Below are positions 44,154 to 55,167 of a stretch of DNA of 64,000 nucleotides, piece by piece. Where the stretch lies: positions 46,098,611-46,162,610 of the forward strand of contig CM055103.1 of NCBI GenBank assembly GCA_029204225.1, given 5' to 3'. Source of the stretch: Diphasiastrum complanatum (taxonomy: Eukaryota; Streptophyta; Lycopodiopsida; Lycopodiales; Lycopodiaceae). Made by a program: the position numbers and the translations under genes. Each line of letters begins with the position of its first letter. The first letter of the stretch is position 1. A model generated the notes under the pieces. It searched no databases. It was not told the origin of the DNA and saw only the letters and a list, made by a program, of their open reading frames with translations.

Positions 44154-44460
44154 TGCATGTCAGGCTATCTGGGGCCTATTGTCCATGCATGTCAGATCTA
44201 GAGCTTGCATGTCATGCCATCAGTGGCCTATTGTCCATGCATGTCAGATCTAGAGCTTGCATGTCAGATCTAAAGCTTGCATGTCAGAGTTGAAGCTTGC
44301 ATGTCATAGCATCTGTGGCCTATTGTCCATGCATGTCAGATCTAGAGCTTGCATGTTAGATCTAAAGCTTGCATGTCAGATTTGAAGCTTGCATGTCACA
44401 CCATGCATTGCCAAATGACCATGCATGTCACTTCATGACTGTTGCATGTAAAGAATCTAA
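44154..44460. repeat. Short tandem repeat, GCATGTCAGATCTAGAGCTT type (about 22 bp)
   Basis: About ten copies with TCTAGAGC, TCTAAAGC and GTTGAAGC variants. They are interrupted by a longer unit with GTGGCCTATTGTCCATGCATG, which itself recurs. Confidence 0.85.
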
Positions 44461-44878
44461 GATCCATTTGGATTGCATGACAAGAATCTAAGATCCAACA
44501 TGATTGCATGACGGAAAGATTAAGACTTATGAAGAGATTTCTATGCTTTTGTTAAGCTAGATATGGAAATAAGATCATTGAATATGAACTAAGTTTATGT
44601 AAGTTGATGTTCCTACATGTGAGACCCCTATTGGAATCCATTGTATATGTAATTGGCATTGGCCAATTGGGTTTGCATAATGGTAAGAGAAGAATCCTTT
44701 GGGGGGGGGTCCCCATCTTGACCCCTCAGTGCTTCCGCTATTGTGTGATTGAATCTATGTGATGCAATGTTTTTCGAGTTTTTGATTTAAAGTCTTACTT
44801 GATTTTCACTAAGTTGATTCAAGACTAGCTTTATGTGAATGATAAGCCAACAAAATCTTTTGGCCTTTAAGAACTTAG
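44461..44878. other. Unassigned sequence
   Basis: No gene recognised. A G-run lies at 44701-44709. It ends with an acceptor-like TTTAAGAACTTAG. Confidence 0.4.
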
Positions 44879-45085
44879 GACAGGCCTTCCCCCTCGAGTT
44901 CACACAGAGGCAGGCCAGCCAAGAGGGGATGCACTGATGATTTTTCTAGTCGTCTCTTGGCAGGCATTGGCCTAGACTTAGAGGAGTCCCAGATGCCTCC
45001 AGACTCCCAGCCAGACTTTGTATTTGACACCCCTGCAGATGCATTTGGCACGCAGAGGGATGATTTTTTTAGCACAGACTTGTAG
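44879..45085 (+). pseudogene. Possible terminal exon of a transposase-like protein (AT-hook plus acidic tail)
   Basis: Open from an acceptor-like AG at 44878 to TAG 45083-45085. It encodes HRGRPAKRG (AT-hook-like) followed by an acidic stretch (GLDLEESQ, DFVFDTPADAF). It resembles in composition the C-terminal tails of hAT-C and of the 417-aa ORF. No domain is diagnostic, so the assignment is weak. Confidence 0.3.
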
Positions 45086-45247
45086 ATACTGATACACATT
45101 TTAGCATCATGTACAGTGGCATCACATGAGATGTATATATATATTTTTACAGTCTATTTGTGTCATGGCTAATTTATCGTGGTTGCTTACAAATGGTTAG
45201 CTCTGTGAAATTTGAATGGTTAGTCAGAAATGGTTTGCTCCGTGCAA

Positions 45248-45355
<108 letters not shown>

Positions 45356-45480
45356 ATCTCATTCGTAACATATGCATCATGTTCAACCATTTAACATAAC
45401 ACGCTAAACCCGACACCCTAACAAATGGCACGGTCAACATAACACCATAAACCCTAACAAATCATCATAAAGCCACAACC

Positions 45481-45772
45481 CCACAATAGGTTACTGATTG
45501 TGTTGGCAAAGCTCAGAGACTGCGTGCTTGGTGTCCTCAGGGCCTCCTTCCTGAGCTCCCTTTACCTACAACTTTCAATACTTCGGCTGATGAGATTCGA
45601 GCGCTTGGTATTCCTATAGGTTTCTCGGACTTTGTGGCTTCCTCTTTGAGGGACACTTTGGACACGCATCTTCATCACACTGATTTGCTACCAAAGCTTG
45701 GCAACGCTCAAGTTCCTCTAGGAATTCTCACTCAATGCTTCGCCCAACGGCCAAGTTTTATTCTATGATGTG
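45481..45772 (+). pseudogene. Reverse-transcriptase-like fragment of a non-LTR element (tentative)
   Basis: The + strand reads, without stops for about 90 codons, CVGKAQRLRAWCP, IRALGIPIGFSDFVASSL and GNAQVPLGILTQCFAQRPSF. The LGIPIG...FV and QVxLxILTxC pattern resembles the region after the catalytic motif in some plant and algal LINE-like RTs. This is recalled similarity only; no catalytic motif is present. Confidence 0.35.
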
Positions 45773-45799
45773 TTCCTCTCTCTCCTAGTGTTTTGGCTT

Positions 45800-47510
45800 T
45801 GCTACAGGATTTCGATAATACGGGACCAGAAAACATTTGGAATCGACAAAATGGCCCAGGAATACAGTCCACGGATTCGTGATCTCGATACGAACTCAAA
45901 GCATCGAGCCTGGCTCGATTCGGGTGTCGTTCGGTCAAAATGGCCCTTCGACGGCACAGAAACGCAATTAGGTCAAGCGAAATGGACTAGTTTTGCAGCT
46001 CTCCGTTCAACGTCCCCGTTTCTCCAAACGAGATCCGTTTCAGGTGTCGTCAGTTTCGGCCAGCGAACAACCTCTATTGGATCCCGTGGGAGCAGATGGG
46101 ACGAGGACCGAACGGACGGCAGGCCCAGTACGCCCTTCCGAAGTTCGACATCAAACAAGGCTTCAGGGACACTTTGTCCGGTTGAGACCTGAAAACATTT
46201 GGAATCGACAAAATGGTCTAGGAATACAGTCCACCGATTTGTGATCTTGATACGATCTTAAGGGACTGAGCCTGGCTCGATTCGGGTGTCGTTCGGTCAA
46301 AATGGACTAGTTTTGCAGCTCTCTGTCCGACGGCCCAGTTTCTCCAAACAGGATCCATTTCCGATGCCGTCGGTTTCGGCCAACGGACAACCTCGCCAGG
46401 AACCTGTGGGAGCAGATAGGACGAGGAACGGACGGACGGCCTGTAGTGAATGAAACAGTTTTGCATAAGTAATTAGTAAGCTGTTGAAGTCCATTCGAGG
46501 GGAAACCGAGCACATCATATAAGACATAGTACTGTGTAGGTCTCGTGGTTCCCTGTAGTGAATGAAACAATTTTGCATAAGTAATTAGTAAGCTGTTGAA
46601 GTTCATCCGGGGGGAAACCGATCACATCATATAAGACATAGTACTATGTAGGTCTCGTGGTTCCCTGTAGTGAATGAAACAGTTTTGCATAAGTAATTAG
46701 TAAGCTGTTGAAGTTCATCCGGGGGGAAACCGATCACATCATATAAGACATAGTACTGTGCAGGCCTGTGCTGACAGAGATAGCAATACTTCTTGCAGGA
46801 TGGTCGGTCCTAGGGTTCCTTGTAGTGAATGGCATAGTTCTGTTGACCATTCACTCTTCTGGTGTCCATTCACCCTAAATCTATCTCATCACATAGGCCA
46901 TGGTACTGTGTAGAATGCATTAATGGTCCAGGAACACAGGCCACAGGTTCGTGATCCCGATACGAACCCAAGGGATCGAGCCTGGCTCGATTCAAGTATC
47001 GTTCGGTCAAAATGGCCCTTCAACTGGAGAGAAACGCATTTAGGTCAAGCGAAATGGACTAGTTTTGTAGCTTTCCGTCCGACGGCCCCGTTTTTCCAAA
47101 CGGGATCCGTTTCAGGTGCCGTTTGTTTCAACCAGTGGACAACCTCGATAGGAACCTATGGGAACAGACAGGACGAGGAAACGACCGACGGTCGGCCCGC
47201 AACGTCCGTCCGAAGTTCGACGTTAAACAGGGCTCCCGGGACACTTTGACACTTTGTTCGGTCGGGACCTGAAAACTGGAAGATGTTTCGGAGCCCCCGT
47301 GTTGGTACGCAAAATTTTGACCGCGTGTTGTAGCGTGTTGAAGTAGTGCCATACGTAATTAGTAAGTTGTTGAAGTTCATCCGGGGAGAAACCGATCTCA
47401 TTAACCGAGACACAATAGTGTGTAGGTCTTGTGGTTTTCTGTAGTGAATGACACAGTTTTGCATAGATAACTAGTAAGCTGTCGAAGTTCATCGGAGGGG
47501 AAACTGATCT
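45800..47510. repeat. Complex repeat field: about 370-bp units plus a 112-bp tandem array
   Basis: A unit with GGAATCGACAAAATGG, TTCGTGATC(T/C)CGATACGA, GAGCCTGGCTCGATTC, TCGTTCGGTCAAAATGG and GGGAGCAGAT occurs near 45835-46190, 46190-46440 (shortened) and 46924-47290. Between and after are GTAGTGAATG(A)xACAGTTTTGCATA units, three of them in a tight 112-bp array. No protein frame is conserved. Confidence 0.8.
46441..46765. repeat. 112-bp tandem array, 3 copies
   Basis: Units start at 46441, 46553 and 46665 (CTGTAGTGAATGAAAC...) and are nearly identical. Diverged relatives lie near 46812, 47345 and 47437. Confidence 0.92.
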
Positions 47511-47601
47511 CAATGGCACAGGTTATACCGGGAGACAGGCAGGGCACAGGTTATACCGGGAGACAGACAGGGGGGCCAGTGGCATACCTACCTATGCCGA
47601 C

Positions 47602-48855
47602 ATGATGGAGGAGGCTCTTGATAGAGGGCAGAGTGATTTAGATGTCGGTCCGGCAGATGTTTGGATGCGGACAGTACAGAGTCATGGCCGCTACTACGAC
47701 AACACACCAGAGGAGGCACCAGATGACTTTGATTGCACAGATTGGGAGGCCATGCAGGGTCTACAGGGTGCACATGATGAGGCACGGGATGAGGCTCGGG
47801 TTGATTCAGGGGTTGGTGCACAGGATGATTCAGAGGTTGGTGCACAGGATGATTTAGAGGCTGGTGCACAGGATGAGTCCCAGAGCCCAGTGCATTTGTA
47901 TTCAGATGCCCAGCTGGACGACTTGGTTGCCACATTGGATTTAGAGGCCCAGCAGATGCCGAGTATCAGGGCGCCCCCATCATCTCTTGCCAGCATGCCA
48001 TACACAGAGTCCCAGCCAGAGCAGTCGCATGAGGTGCCTACAGTTCCTCCAGCTCCTCAGAGGGTGTATGTGCGTCGCACAGCTCCTCCAGTGCCACCGA
48101 TGCCATTTAGGCCTGCAGTCCCTCCATCGCCGTCCACTTCTGCAGCACCAGGTCTCCATGGCAGGCCACCATCTGTGCCCAGGTTTTCTCTCGCAGCGCC
48201 CACATCCACAGTGGCAGCACCCACTCCACATCCTCATCCTTTGGCAGCACCCACTCCACTGGCTCCCCCTTTGGCAGCACCTAGGATGTACCAGTACCGG
48301 CCACCGCAGCGCCCCTTTCAGTACATATCGCCGCTGTACTCGCCTCCTGCACAGCCAGTTCCTCCACCTGCAGCAGCCCCACGGGCACACACTCCACGAG
48401 CTCATCCTCCTCCCTCAGGTGCACAGGGAGTTCTCTCTTTTGCTTCCCTATCCCAGTCGGCCTCAGCTTGGGCCCAGCCTAGCCAGCCAAGTGATTTGCA
48501 TGGGGGTGATGAGGCATTGACAGCTTGTCTTGTCCGCAAGAGACCAGGAAGGCCCAAGGGTGCACCGAACAAGAAAGGCAAGGCACAGAAACTGCCAGGG
48601 AGGAGAGGACGACCACGCAGGGCTCCAGGTACAGGTAGAGGTGCAGTATCACAGCCAGTTGGAGCAGGTGTTGTTGGTTTGGCCTGCTTGGGGGCTGATG
48701 CGGAGGCAGACTGGGATGATGCTAGTGACGAGTCCTCCTCCTTGGACACACAGCCCATGCCAGTTCCAGACAGGCAGAGATATCGGCTGCAAGAGTCAGC
48801 TCGGGGCCTTGAGTTGTCTCCAGAGCATTCGTCTGAGTCAGAGCCAGAGCATTGA
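47602..48855 (+). CDS. 417-aa Pro/Ala-rich protein with AT-hook-like motifs, function unknown
   Basis: Long intact ORF with ATG 47602 and stop TGA at 48853-48855. The N-terminal 60 residues are ordinary in composition (DVWMRTVQSHGRYYD, CTDWEAMQGLQG). Short GAQDDSEV-type repeats follow (about residues 70-95), then a Pro/Ala/Ser-rich region (about 140-290). A basic segment has two GRP cores, RKRPGRPKGAPNKKG and GRRGRPRRAPG (about 308-345), typical of AT-hooks that bind the minor groove of AT-rich DNA. The tail is acidic and Ser-rich. No enzyme domain is recognised. Composition and neighbourhood suggest a transposon-encoded accessory protein or transposase C-terminal exon. Freedom from stops over 1.25 kb is striking here, but low-complexity GC-rich sequence can stay open by chance. 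Confidence 0.5.
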   Translation: MMEEALDRGQSDLDVGPADVWMRTVQSHGRYYDNTPEEAPDDFDCTDWEAMQGLQGAHDEARDEARVDSGVGAQDDSEVGAQDDLEAGAQDESQSPVHLYSDAQLDDLVATLDLEAQQMPSIRAPPSSLASMPYTESQPEQSHEVPTVPPAPQRVYVRRTAPPVPPMPFRPAVPPSPSTSAAPGLHGRPPSVPRFSLAAPTSTVAAPTPHPHPLAAPTPLAPPLAAPRMYQYRPPQRPFQYISPLYSPPAQPVPPPAAAPRAHTPRAHPPPSGAQGVLSFASLSQSASAWAQPSQPSDLHGGDEALTACLVRKRPGRPKGAPNKKGKAQKLPGRRGRPRRAPGTGRGAVSQPVGAGVVGLACLGADAEADWDDASDESSSLDTQPMPVPDRQRYRLQESARGLELSPEHSSESEPEH

Positions 48856-49259
48856 TTGTGGCTCTGTTGTTTTAGTTTTGTCTCCAGTAGACGGTCTACC
48901 ATTGTACTTAGATGATTTTCACATTATATACAGTGTTTGGCCTACATTATTTGCTGCACATTGTGCGTATGTCGCTCTGTACATGTGATGTTGTATTTTC
49001 AATTTTATGTCAAATTCTATGTGCGTGTGTAAATCCTATTTTCATTTAATTTCGTTTGAAGTGAATGCTAGCTTCACATATATGCACCTACATCATGAGC
49101 ACAACAATCACCCCTACACCCCAAACGACATTTCATAAACACATGTAATACATCTGCATTCAAAAAAATTACAGAGATTGCATCTTACATCACCAGGCTC
49201 GCGTTGCACAAAAAACAACTATGGCCATGGCCTGATCGGCCATGTGGATCCCCATCATC
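48856..49259. other. Sequence downstream of the 417-aa ORF
   Basis: AT-rich, no gene. Plausibly its 3' untranslated region at the start. Confidence 0.4.
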
Positions 49260-49450
49260 CATCCATGTGCCTCTGTACCTACCCCCATGTGATGCTCCCC
49301 CCCTGTGTTGGTCTCCCATTGGCCCCATGGTCTGCTCACCCACAGTGCCCATGTGCCTCTGTACTTGCCCCCATGTGATGCTCCCCCCCCTGTGTTGGTC
49401 TCCCATTGGCCCCATGGTTTGCTCACCCACAGTGCCCATGTGCCACTGCA
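49260..49450. repeat. 86-bp tandem repeat, about 2.2 copies
   Basis: CCATGTGCCTCTGTAC...GTGATGCTCCCCCC...GGCCCCATGG...CACCCACAGTGC repeats with an offset of 86 bp (GTGATG at 49289 and 49375). Confidence 0.88.
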
Positions 49451-49559
49451 CCAGTCCCCTGCACCATGTACTATACCCTCTTTTTTTACACCCAGTATTT
49501 GGTAAGTAATAGGCAAAACAAAAATATTAAATATATTAAAAAATAAAAAAAAAATTTAA

Positions 49560-49661
49560 AATGGTACCGCCCTAGTACCGCGGATCCCAAGGCGGTACCG
49601 TACCGGCAGTACCACTGATATGATACCGACGGTACCATACCAGCGGTACCAGGGGGTACTA

Positions 49662-49699
<38 letters not shown>

Positions 49700-49890
49700 T
49701 AGAATCCGTAGACTGTGTATGGTTCACCACGGTTCTTGGAACCGTACGGTTCACAAAGGTTGGTTCCAAGAACCGTGATATATAATTAATTAATTAATTA
49801 GTACATGAACCGTACCACGGTTCATGAACCATGGTACGGTTCACTGTACGGTACTTGGAACCCACGGTTCTCAGAACCGTGGGTTCTATG

Positions 49891-49921
<31 letters not shown>

Positions 49922-49985
49922 TCATACGGGTCGTGGGGGTGCAGGTACCGTACCAGGTGTTGTACCACGACACATGCGCCGTGGT
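49560..49985. repeat. Palindrome-rich terminal region (GGTACC and GGTTC/GAACC motifs) of a DNA transposon
   Basis: GGTACCG, AGTACCG and ATACCG half-sites in both orientations (49562-49650), then ACGGTTC/GAACCGT palindromes and (TA)n blocks, then GTACCGTACC (about 49945-49956). This layout resembles the subterminal ends of hAT-A, -B and -C, but no transposase is attached. Confidence 0.55.
49696..49892. mobile_element. MITE-like 197-bp element with 12-bp inverted ends in (TA)n
   Basis: The left end ATCATAGAATCC and the right end GGGTTCTATGAT are inverted repeats (11 of 12 match). Both abut (TA)n. The interior is rich in ACGGTTC/GAACCGT inverted motifs and could fold almost end to end. No ORF. 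Confidence 0.6.
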
Positions 49986-50627
49986 ACGAAATTGGTTATT
50001 CATCCTGCGACACGAGGTACTCAAGCTAGATATACTATCGTAGCAACGGACTATATGACCAAATGGATTGAAGTAAGAGCAGTTTGTGTTGCTGATGCAA
50101 AAACTACCACCAAGTTTCTATATGAGAACATTATTGTTTGATTTGGATGCCCAATTGAGATTGTGAATGATTCAAGGAACCCATTTTGTCAATGAAATAA
50201 TCAAGTGTTTATTGGAAGAATTTTTTTGTTATTCATCGGTTTAGTACTCCGTACTAACCGAGGGGTAATGGACAAGCATAATTTTCAAACAAGATTCTTT
50301 GCAGTATTATGACCAAGATAGTTGAGGCAAGCCGTTCAGAATGGGAACATGAGTTACATGCATTATGGGCATTTTGAACAACTTATAAAGTTAGTACAAT
50401 CAGACACTGTTTCAACTGATTTATGGTCAAGATGCAGCTATGTCGATTGGATTTTTAGTTCCATCTCTACCCATAGCAGCTACAGAATGCTTGGATGATG
50501 CTAAATTCTTACAAATCCGTCATGAGGCTTTACACAAACTATGTGAAACCAGATTGATGGCAGTTCACACACTAGCAACGGAGAAAGCTCGTCGCAAAGC
50601 ATGGCATGATTGTCGTGGGGTACAATG
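49986..50627 (+). pseudogene. Ty3/Gypsy integrase fragment
   Basis: Reads RGTQARYTIVATDYMTKWIEV (about 50007-50070), with the first catalytic Asp in ATDYMTKW. It continues LYENIIV, FGCPIEIVND (second Asp region, about 50143-50172) and, after frameshifts, a GNGQAEAFNK-like segment (about 50265-50285) and WEHELHALWAF. The last part, AAMSIGFLVPSLPIAATECL (about 50433-50490) and LHKLCETRLMAVHTLATEKARRK, matches the post-core region of Athila/Tat-like Gypsy elements. Several stops and shifts; no LTR seen. Confidence 0.78.
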
Positions 50628-50691
50628 ATGTTCGATGAACATAATGAAAACTATACAACTATACAATGATGTTCGATGAACATAATGAAAA

Positions 50692-51229
50692 CTATACAAT
50701 TATGGTAATCAGATCCTTCGAGTCTGTGCCTGTCTGATGATCCCAAGGGTTTGTAGATGAATCAGAGGGAACCATACGCCATGGCAAGACCCTGGCTCTG
50801 CTGCTGCATGCTTTGGCTCTGCTGCTCATCCTCCCCTTGCCCCTACCTCTGCCTCTCCCTCCTCCTCTGGCCCCCCTCTGGCAGCCCACCCCTCTGTCTA
50901 CGCCCGCGTGTCTGTGTCAGGTGGCTGTGATCCTACACCGTCCCCCCCCTCCCAAAACCTCTACGTGACCGTAAAGCCCTACGTGCAGGAATGGCTGGCT
51001 CCTTCTCTATCTCCGCATCAGGGTCCACCAACAGGTCAGCTAGGTCACCCTCCTGTGCCTCTGCCCCCATCTCCTCCTCAATATCCCCCTCCTCAGCCCA
51101 CTCCTCCTCCTCATAATCAACCCTGAGCTCCTCCCCACCCTCCGAGCCCTCATCATCTCCCTCCTCATCCCTCTCCCTCTCCCTCTGCTGCCGTAAAGCC
51201 CGTGCGTCAGCCTGTGCCTTTTGTGTCAA
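50692..51229 (-). pseudogene. Acidic and RGR-rich tail, possibly of a hAT-like transposase
   Basis: The minus strand encodes an Arg-rich start, a long Glu/Asp stretch (about 51050-51200), LRSRRGFGRGG (about 50940) and, after a shift, RGGGRGRGRGKGR (about 50830-50870). The order (acidic then basic tail) is like the hAT-A C-terminus. No diagnostic domain, so only tentative. Confidence 0.3.
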
Positions 51230-51284
51230 TGTGACCTATCAACTACAAGCATTGCAACTGCTCAAAGCCCTGCAAAACACACAC

Positions 51285-51945
51285 AAAACATGCATAAGTT
51301 TCAGTACATTGCATCGATAAATAGAGCTCATTTCACAAATTATGGCCAAAACAAATTGCCAACAAAAATGACACGAAAAAAGCGAGCTTGACCCACATGC
51401 TACAAATGCCAAAAGAGACGTTCCTAACATTCTTGTAGGCATTAAGAAACACAACATAGCATCTTACAACCATCCAGCAGATAAATACTGGCAATTTCAC
51501 AAGTTAGGGCATAGAAAGACACGAAAAAGTGAGCATAAAACCTGACATATGTGCCGTGAGGGCAAAAACTGACACTATTGGCAATCTTCTAGGCATCAAG
51601 AAACATAGCTTAACATCTTACGGCACGTCAATCGGAACCTTACAGCTCACTTCACCAATTAGGGCAAAAAACGACACAAAAAGTGAGCACCACATTCATG
51701 AGTCAAGGTATGGGCTGCAAGTGCGAAAACCGGCACTCCTGGCTTTCTTGTAGGCATTAGGAAATACAATCTAGCATCTTTTGGGCCCTCAATTTGATAC
51801 CTCCAACTTGTTTCACAAAGAGGGTTAAAAAAAATACCATACCTAAGTATGTGCTGTGGCCAGAACAGACATTCTAGGCATTCCTGCATGCATGAGGAAA
51901 CACAGTCTAGCACTTTACATCATCCCAATCTGACACCTATAGCTT
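51285..51945. repeat. Diverged tandem repeat, about 150 bp x 4
   Basis: Each unit has GGGCA(A)AAAxxGACAC, a GTGAGC segment and GCAT(T/C)A(A/G)GAAA(C/T)ACA...TAGCATCTTA. The last motif occurs near 51438, 51592, 51754 and 51889 (spacing 154, 162, 135). Confidence 0.75.
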
Positions 51946-53779
51946 ATAGATGATTTTGATGGTCAGCCGCATCTGATATGTAGTTCATGGCCAAGCTATC
52001 TGGAAACAACTGAGTCCTAACAAACTGCAAGCCTTGGGCAGTGCTTTTGTCATGTGTGTGTGTGTGTGTGTGTTTTGAAGATGGGGGGGGGGGGGGGGGG
52101 CGGGGGGGTGTGCGCATGCATTGCCATGAAGCTTAATCAGGTTATATTTCTCTTAGCTGGCTATCAAGGGACCTCTCACCTAACAAACATTCTCTACTAA
52201 CAGTCAGACGGGACTATAACTCATTGGTTGCAGCACATGCTAGAATTAAAGGACAGGAGAAAATAACCCAATTTTTTTTTTTCATAAGCATACGAGAAGA
52301 GTTGTAAATATTTTTGTTCACAGAGACAGCACATAAGTAAACAGAAAGTTGATTCCAACACTGAAGGTAAATTTAACATAAAGAAGCTGGCTTCCATAGA
52401 CTCTCAGCTCATTTATGTCAGATGTGATTGTAACATTCACTAAGGTCAAGCCCAATTCTTACAAAGAGCATTTTCTACAGCACAAAACAAACTGTATGAC
52501 TGAGGTGCTTGGTCATATCAGCTCTAAGGCTAACAAATAGTCTATGGGTTGTCAGGAAAACCCACAATATCTTCCCATTAGCTAGAGAATGAGATAGGCA
52601 AGCCGCTAGAAATGATAGACTTTGTTTCCTCCGCACCTTGTATATGTACAGCGTGAGGAACATTAACATTGTCAGATGTCCAGTCCATCACGAACATGAC
52701 AGACATATTATTGCCTTTTTTTAACGATTCACCACACTCTGATCCTTCATTTCATGTTTAGATGGACATGTTGCCTCTATACCTCTGTGAGCAGTATCAG
52801 CGCAAGCAGTTCATGATCGGAATTGAGGCAGTTGAATGATACTAGCACAGACTCATGTTACTCCATCATGTGGAGGTGATTGAATCATGTAGTTGTCAGA
52901 CATAGATCGAGTATTAAAAAATACACGACCCAAAACATCAAAAGCCAGAGAGGAGCCCTAGAGGTCAAGCCACAAATACTATTAGACGACGATGCCAACC
53001 AACATAGGAACATATCAAGCCATCCGACAGGCTATTGCAAGAGCAGCAATAAAAAATTAAGCCGATTTCCAACACATTTGGCATTCCTAATGTGATCTGA
53101 CTGCATTAAGGCTTTGTATAGAGGTAGTCGCTATTTCAGCTTGACAGCTCCTAGCAAAGGTAACCATTAGGTTCTCTTTTTTCAAGAGGCACATACTCCC
53201 ACTACTTAATACACATACTTCAGTATTCAATGCACTACTCTCACCTTATGTGATTTTTTTTGTAACAAACATAATTGCAGCTTGCATTCCAGAACATGAC
53301 TGTTTGGTTTTTTGTTTTTTGATATCTTAATTAGTATTTTGTGTTTTGTAACAAATTTTGTTTTTAATTTTAAAAATCAGTTTCTAGACGTTTTTGTTCA
53401 AGATTTTTTGTAGGAAATATAAAATGAAAAAAAAAAGTATTCCGGACAGTGTCTCATTGTATATCTATCATGTAAGCAGCGATATGCGTTCTGGGGGGCA
53501 GGGGGTTCCACTTTTCAGAACGCAAAAAAATTTTGCAAAAAAATTGCAAATTTTTTTTGCAAATATGCCATGACCTCCTGGAGGAGAAGAGCTGCTGTTT
53601 TTTTTTTATGCATGTCGGATTGAGGAGTGTGATCACTCTACGAGTATCTATGCGACAATAGGGTATAAAGAACATTCTCTCACTGCCTGTGAGACTGCCT
53701 ATGAGCACAGCACAACACGTGGACTTTGTCAAACATTCTATCAAAATTGCTTGGCCATGAATTTGTATGATATATATAA
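51946..53779. other. Intron 3 sequence without recognised gene
   Basis: No gene or element recognised. It contains a (TG)n tract (52052-52073), a G-run (52083-52107, one C interruption) and several A/T homopolymers near 53420-53620. Confidence 0.45.
52083..52107. repeat. Poly-G run
   Basis: About 25 bases of G with a single C. Potential G-quadruplex; run length may be affected by sequencing error. Confidence 0.9.
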
Positions 53780-54306
53780 ATAAGAGCTGACCATCAAAAC
53801 CATCTGAAGTGCAATTGTGTTCAATGCGTGCAGGAGATCAAGAAACACTTTTTCACTGCCTGTGGGACTGCCCGAAGGTCCAGCCAGTGTGGAAGTGGGC
53901 TGGAAGAGCATTGAGCAAAATTAGGGGCAGTAAGGTTAGTCTAGAATGGAAGCAAGCAGTATTGGGCGAGAAGTTAGGTGGATGGGCTCTCCCTGAGACG
54001 ATCTCCGTCTGGAGACTTCTGAGAGGCATTATATTGGGACAGGTATGGCATGCTAGAAAGGGAAAAGTTTATTCTGGTAAGCAATGGACTCCAGGCCAGA
54101 TTATCAGATCAACTTGGGTTGATCTGATGATGTATGCTATGCAAGAGTGGTTGGAGGTATTGAAAGCCAAGGGATCCCTTAAACAGGAGGAAGCTCATCT
54201 TTTGCGTACTAGGTTCGATAAGAAATGGCTTGTAAATGGATTTGTAGGAAGGAGAACGGAATGGAGCATGGCATGGAAAGATTCGTATGAAGTTTTACTT
54301 GATTAA
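53780..54306 (+). pseudogene. LINE 3' end: reverse-transcriptase zinc-binding (zf-RVT) domain
   Basis: An open frame of about 165 codons ending at TAA 54304-54306. It includes CSMRAGDQETLFHCLWDCP (Cys/His-rich zf-RVT pattern, about 53818-53875), VWKWAGRAL, WALPETISVWRLLRGIILG and QVWHARKG (about 53985-54065). This domain marks the C-terminus of plant non-LTR retrotransposon ORF2. RT and endonuclease parts are missing, consistent with usual 5' truncation. No clear poly(A) tail or target duplication follows. Confidence 0.75.
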
Positions 54307-55165
54307 ATAAGGGAGCTCCAGTTCACCATTTGTTACCTTTCCTCACATTATTTCAAAAAGATTCAGAAAGGGTGTGCATTTACACATTGTATCCATATTG
54401 TAGACATTATCCCACTCATTATCTGCTACTCATTTGACTTGAACCTTATAGGAATAGGTTTTTTTAGCATTCTTTTCATTAATAGAAAAAACGTGGTAAG
54501 ATGATTTCAAGCTTGTACATATGCTTTCTCACTTCAAGTATTGTTTTGATAGCATCCTTTTGCCTGATCTTTCTTGTTGCAATAAAATAACTAAACTAAA
54601 CTTGGAGGTCGATGAGCCTCAATAGGCGACTTAAACATCAGATAAAACTCTTTAGGACATGTTACATATGTGAATGTTACGTATCCATTATTTGGGGGCA
54701 TATCTCTTTTTCGAGTCTCTTATCTAGTAATGGTCCATGCTTGTTGGTGGCTTACATGGAGGCAATGTTCATGAAATACGGCCCCTTATGAAATGATTGG
54801 GAGGTGGTGTTGCATGAAAGATACGAACTTTTGTTGTTTATTGCAGTTTGAATGGGTTTGTTGCTTTATACATGTTCATTTTTTCACTTTACGTACAAAT
54901 ATGTGCAAAACATCACATACACAAAATTAAATACAATGGAAAGGAGATTGCAAATTGATAAAAACTGAGAGAACCCTACTCAACGCATGTATAAACTGAA
55001 GTTTTGCAAAAACGAATGTCCTAAAAGAAACTGAAAAGCAGGAAGATTATGCCTCTCAATGCATATAGGATTGTAGAAGTTGCTATATCACACGTATGTT
55101 GATTGAGATTTCTAACTTAAGAATATGTTTGGACCATTGTTCTTCCATATGATTGTGAAGACCAA
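54307..55165. other. Unassigned sequence
   Basis: No gene recognised. Confidence 0.5.
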
Positions 55166-55167
55166 AC

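Noticed and set aside
44879-45085. A possible fourth exon of the SPL gene
   Set aside because: It has an acceptor-like AG and an open frame, but its AT-hook/acidic composition fits transposase tails better and no phase or family evidence links it to the SPL gene.
47980-48405. Trp/Cys/Arg-rich minus-strand ORF opposite the 417-aa ORF
   Set aside because: Antisense shadow of the Pro/Ala-rich coding repeat.
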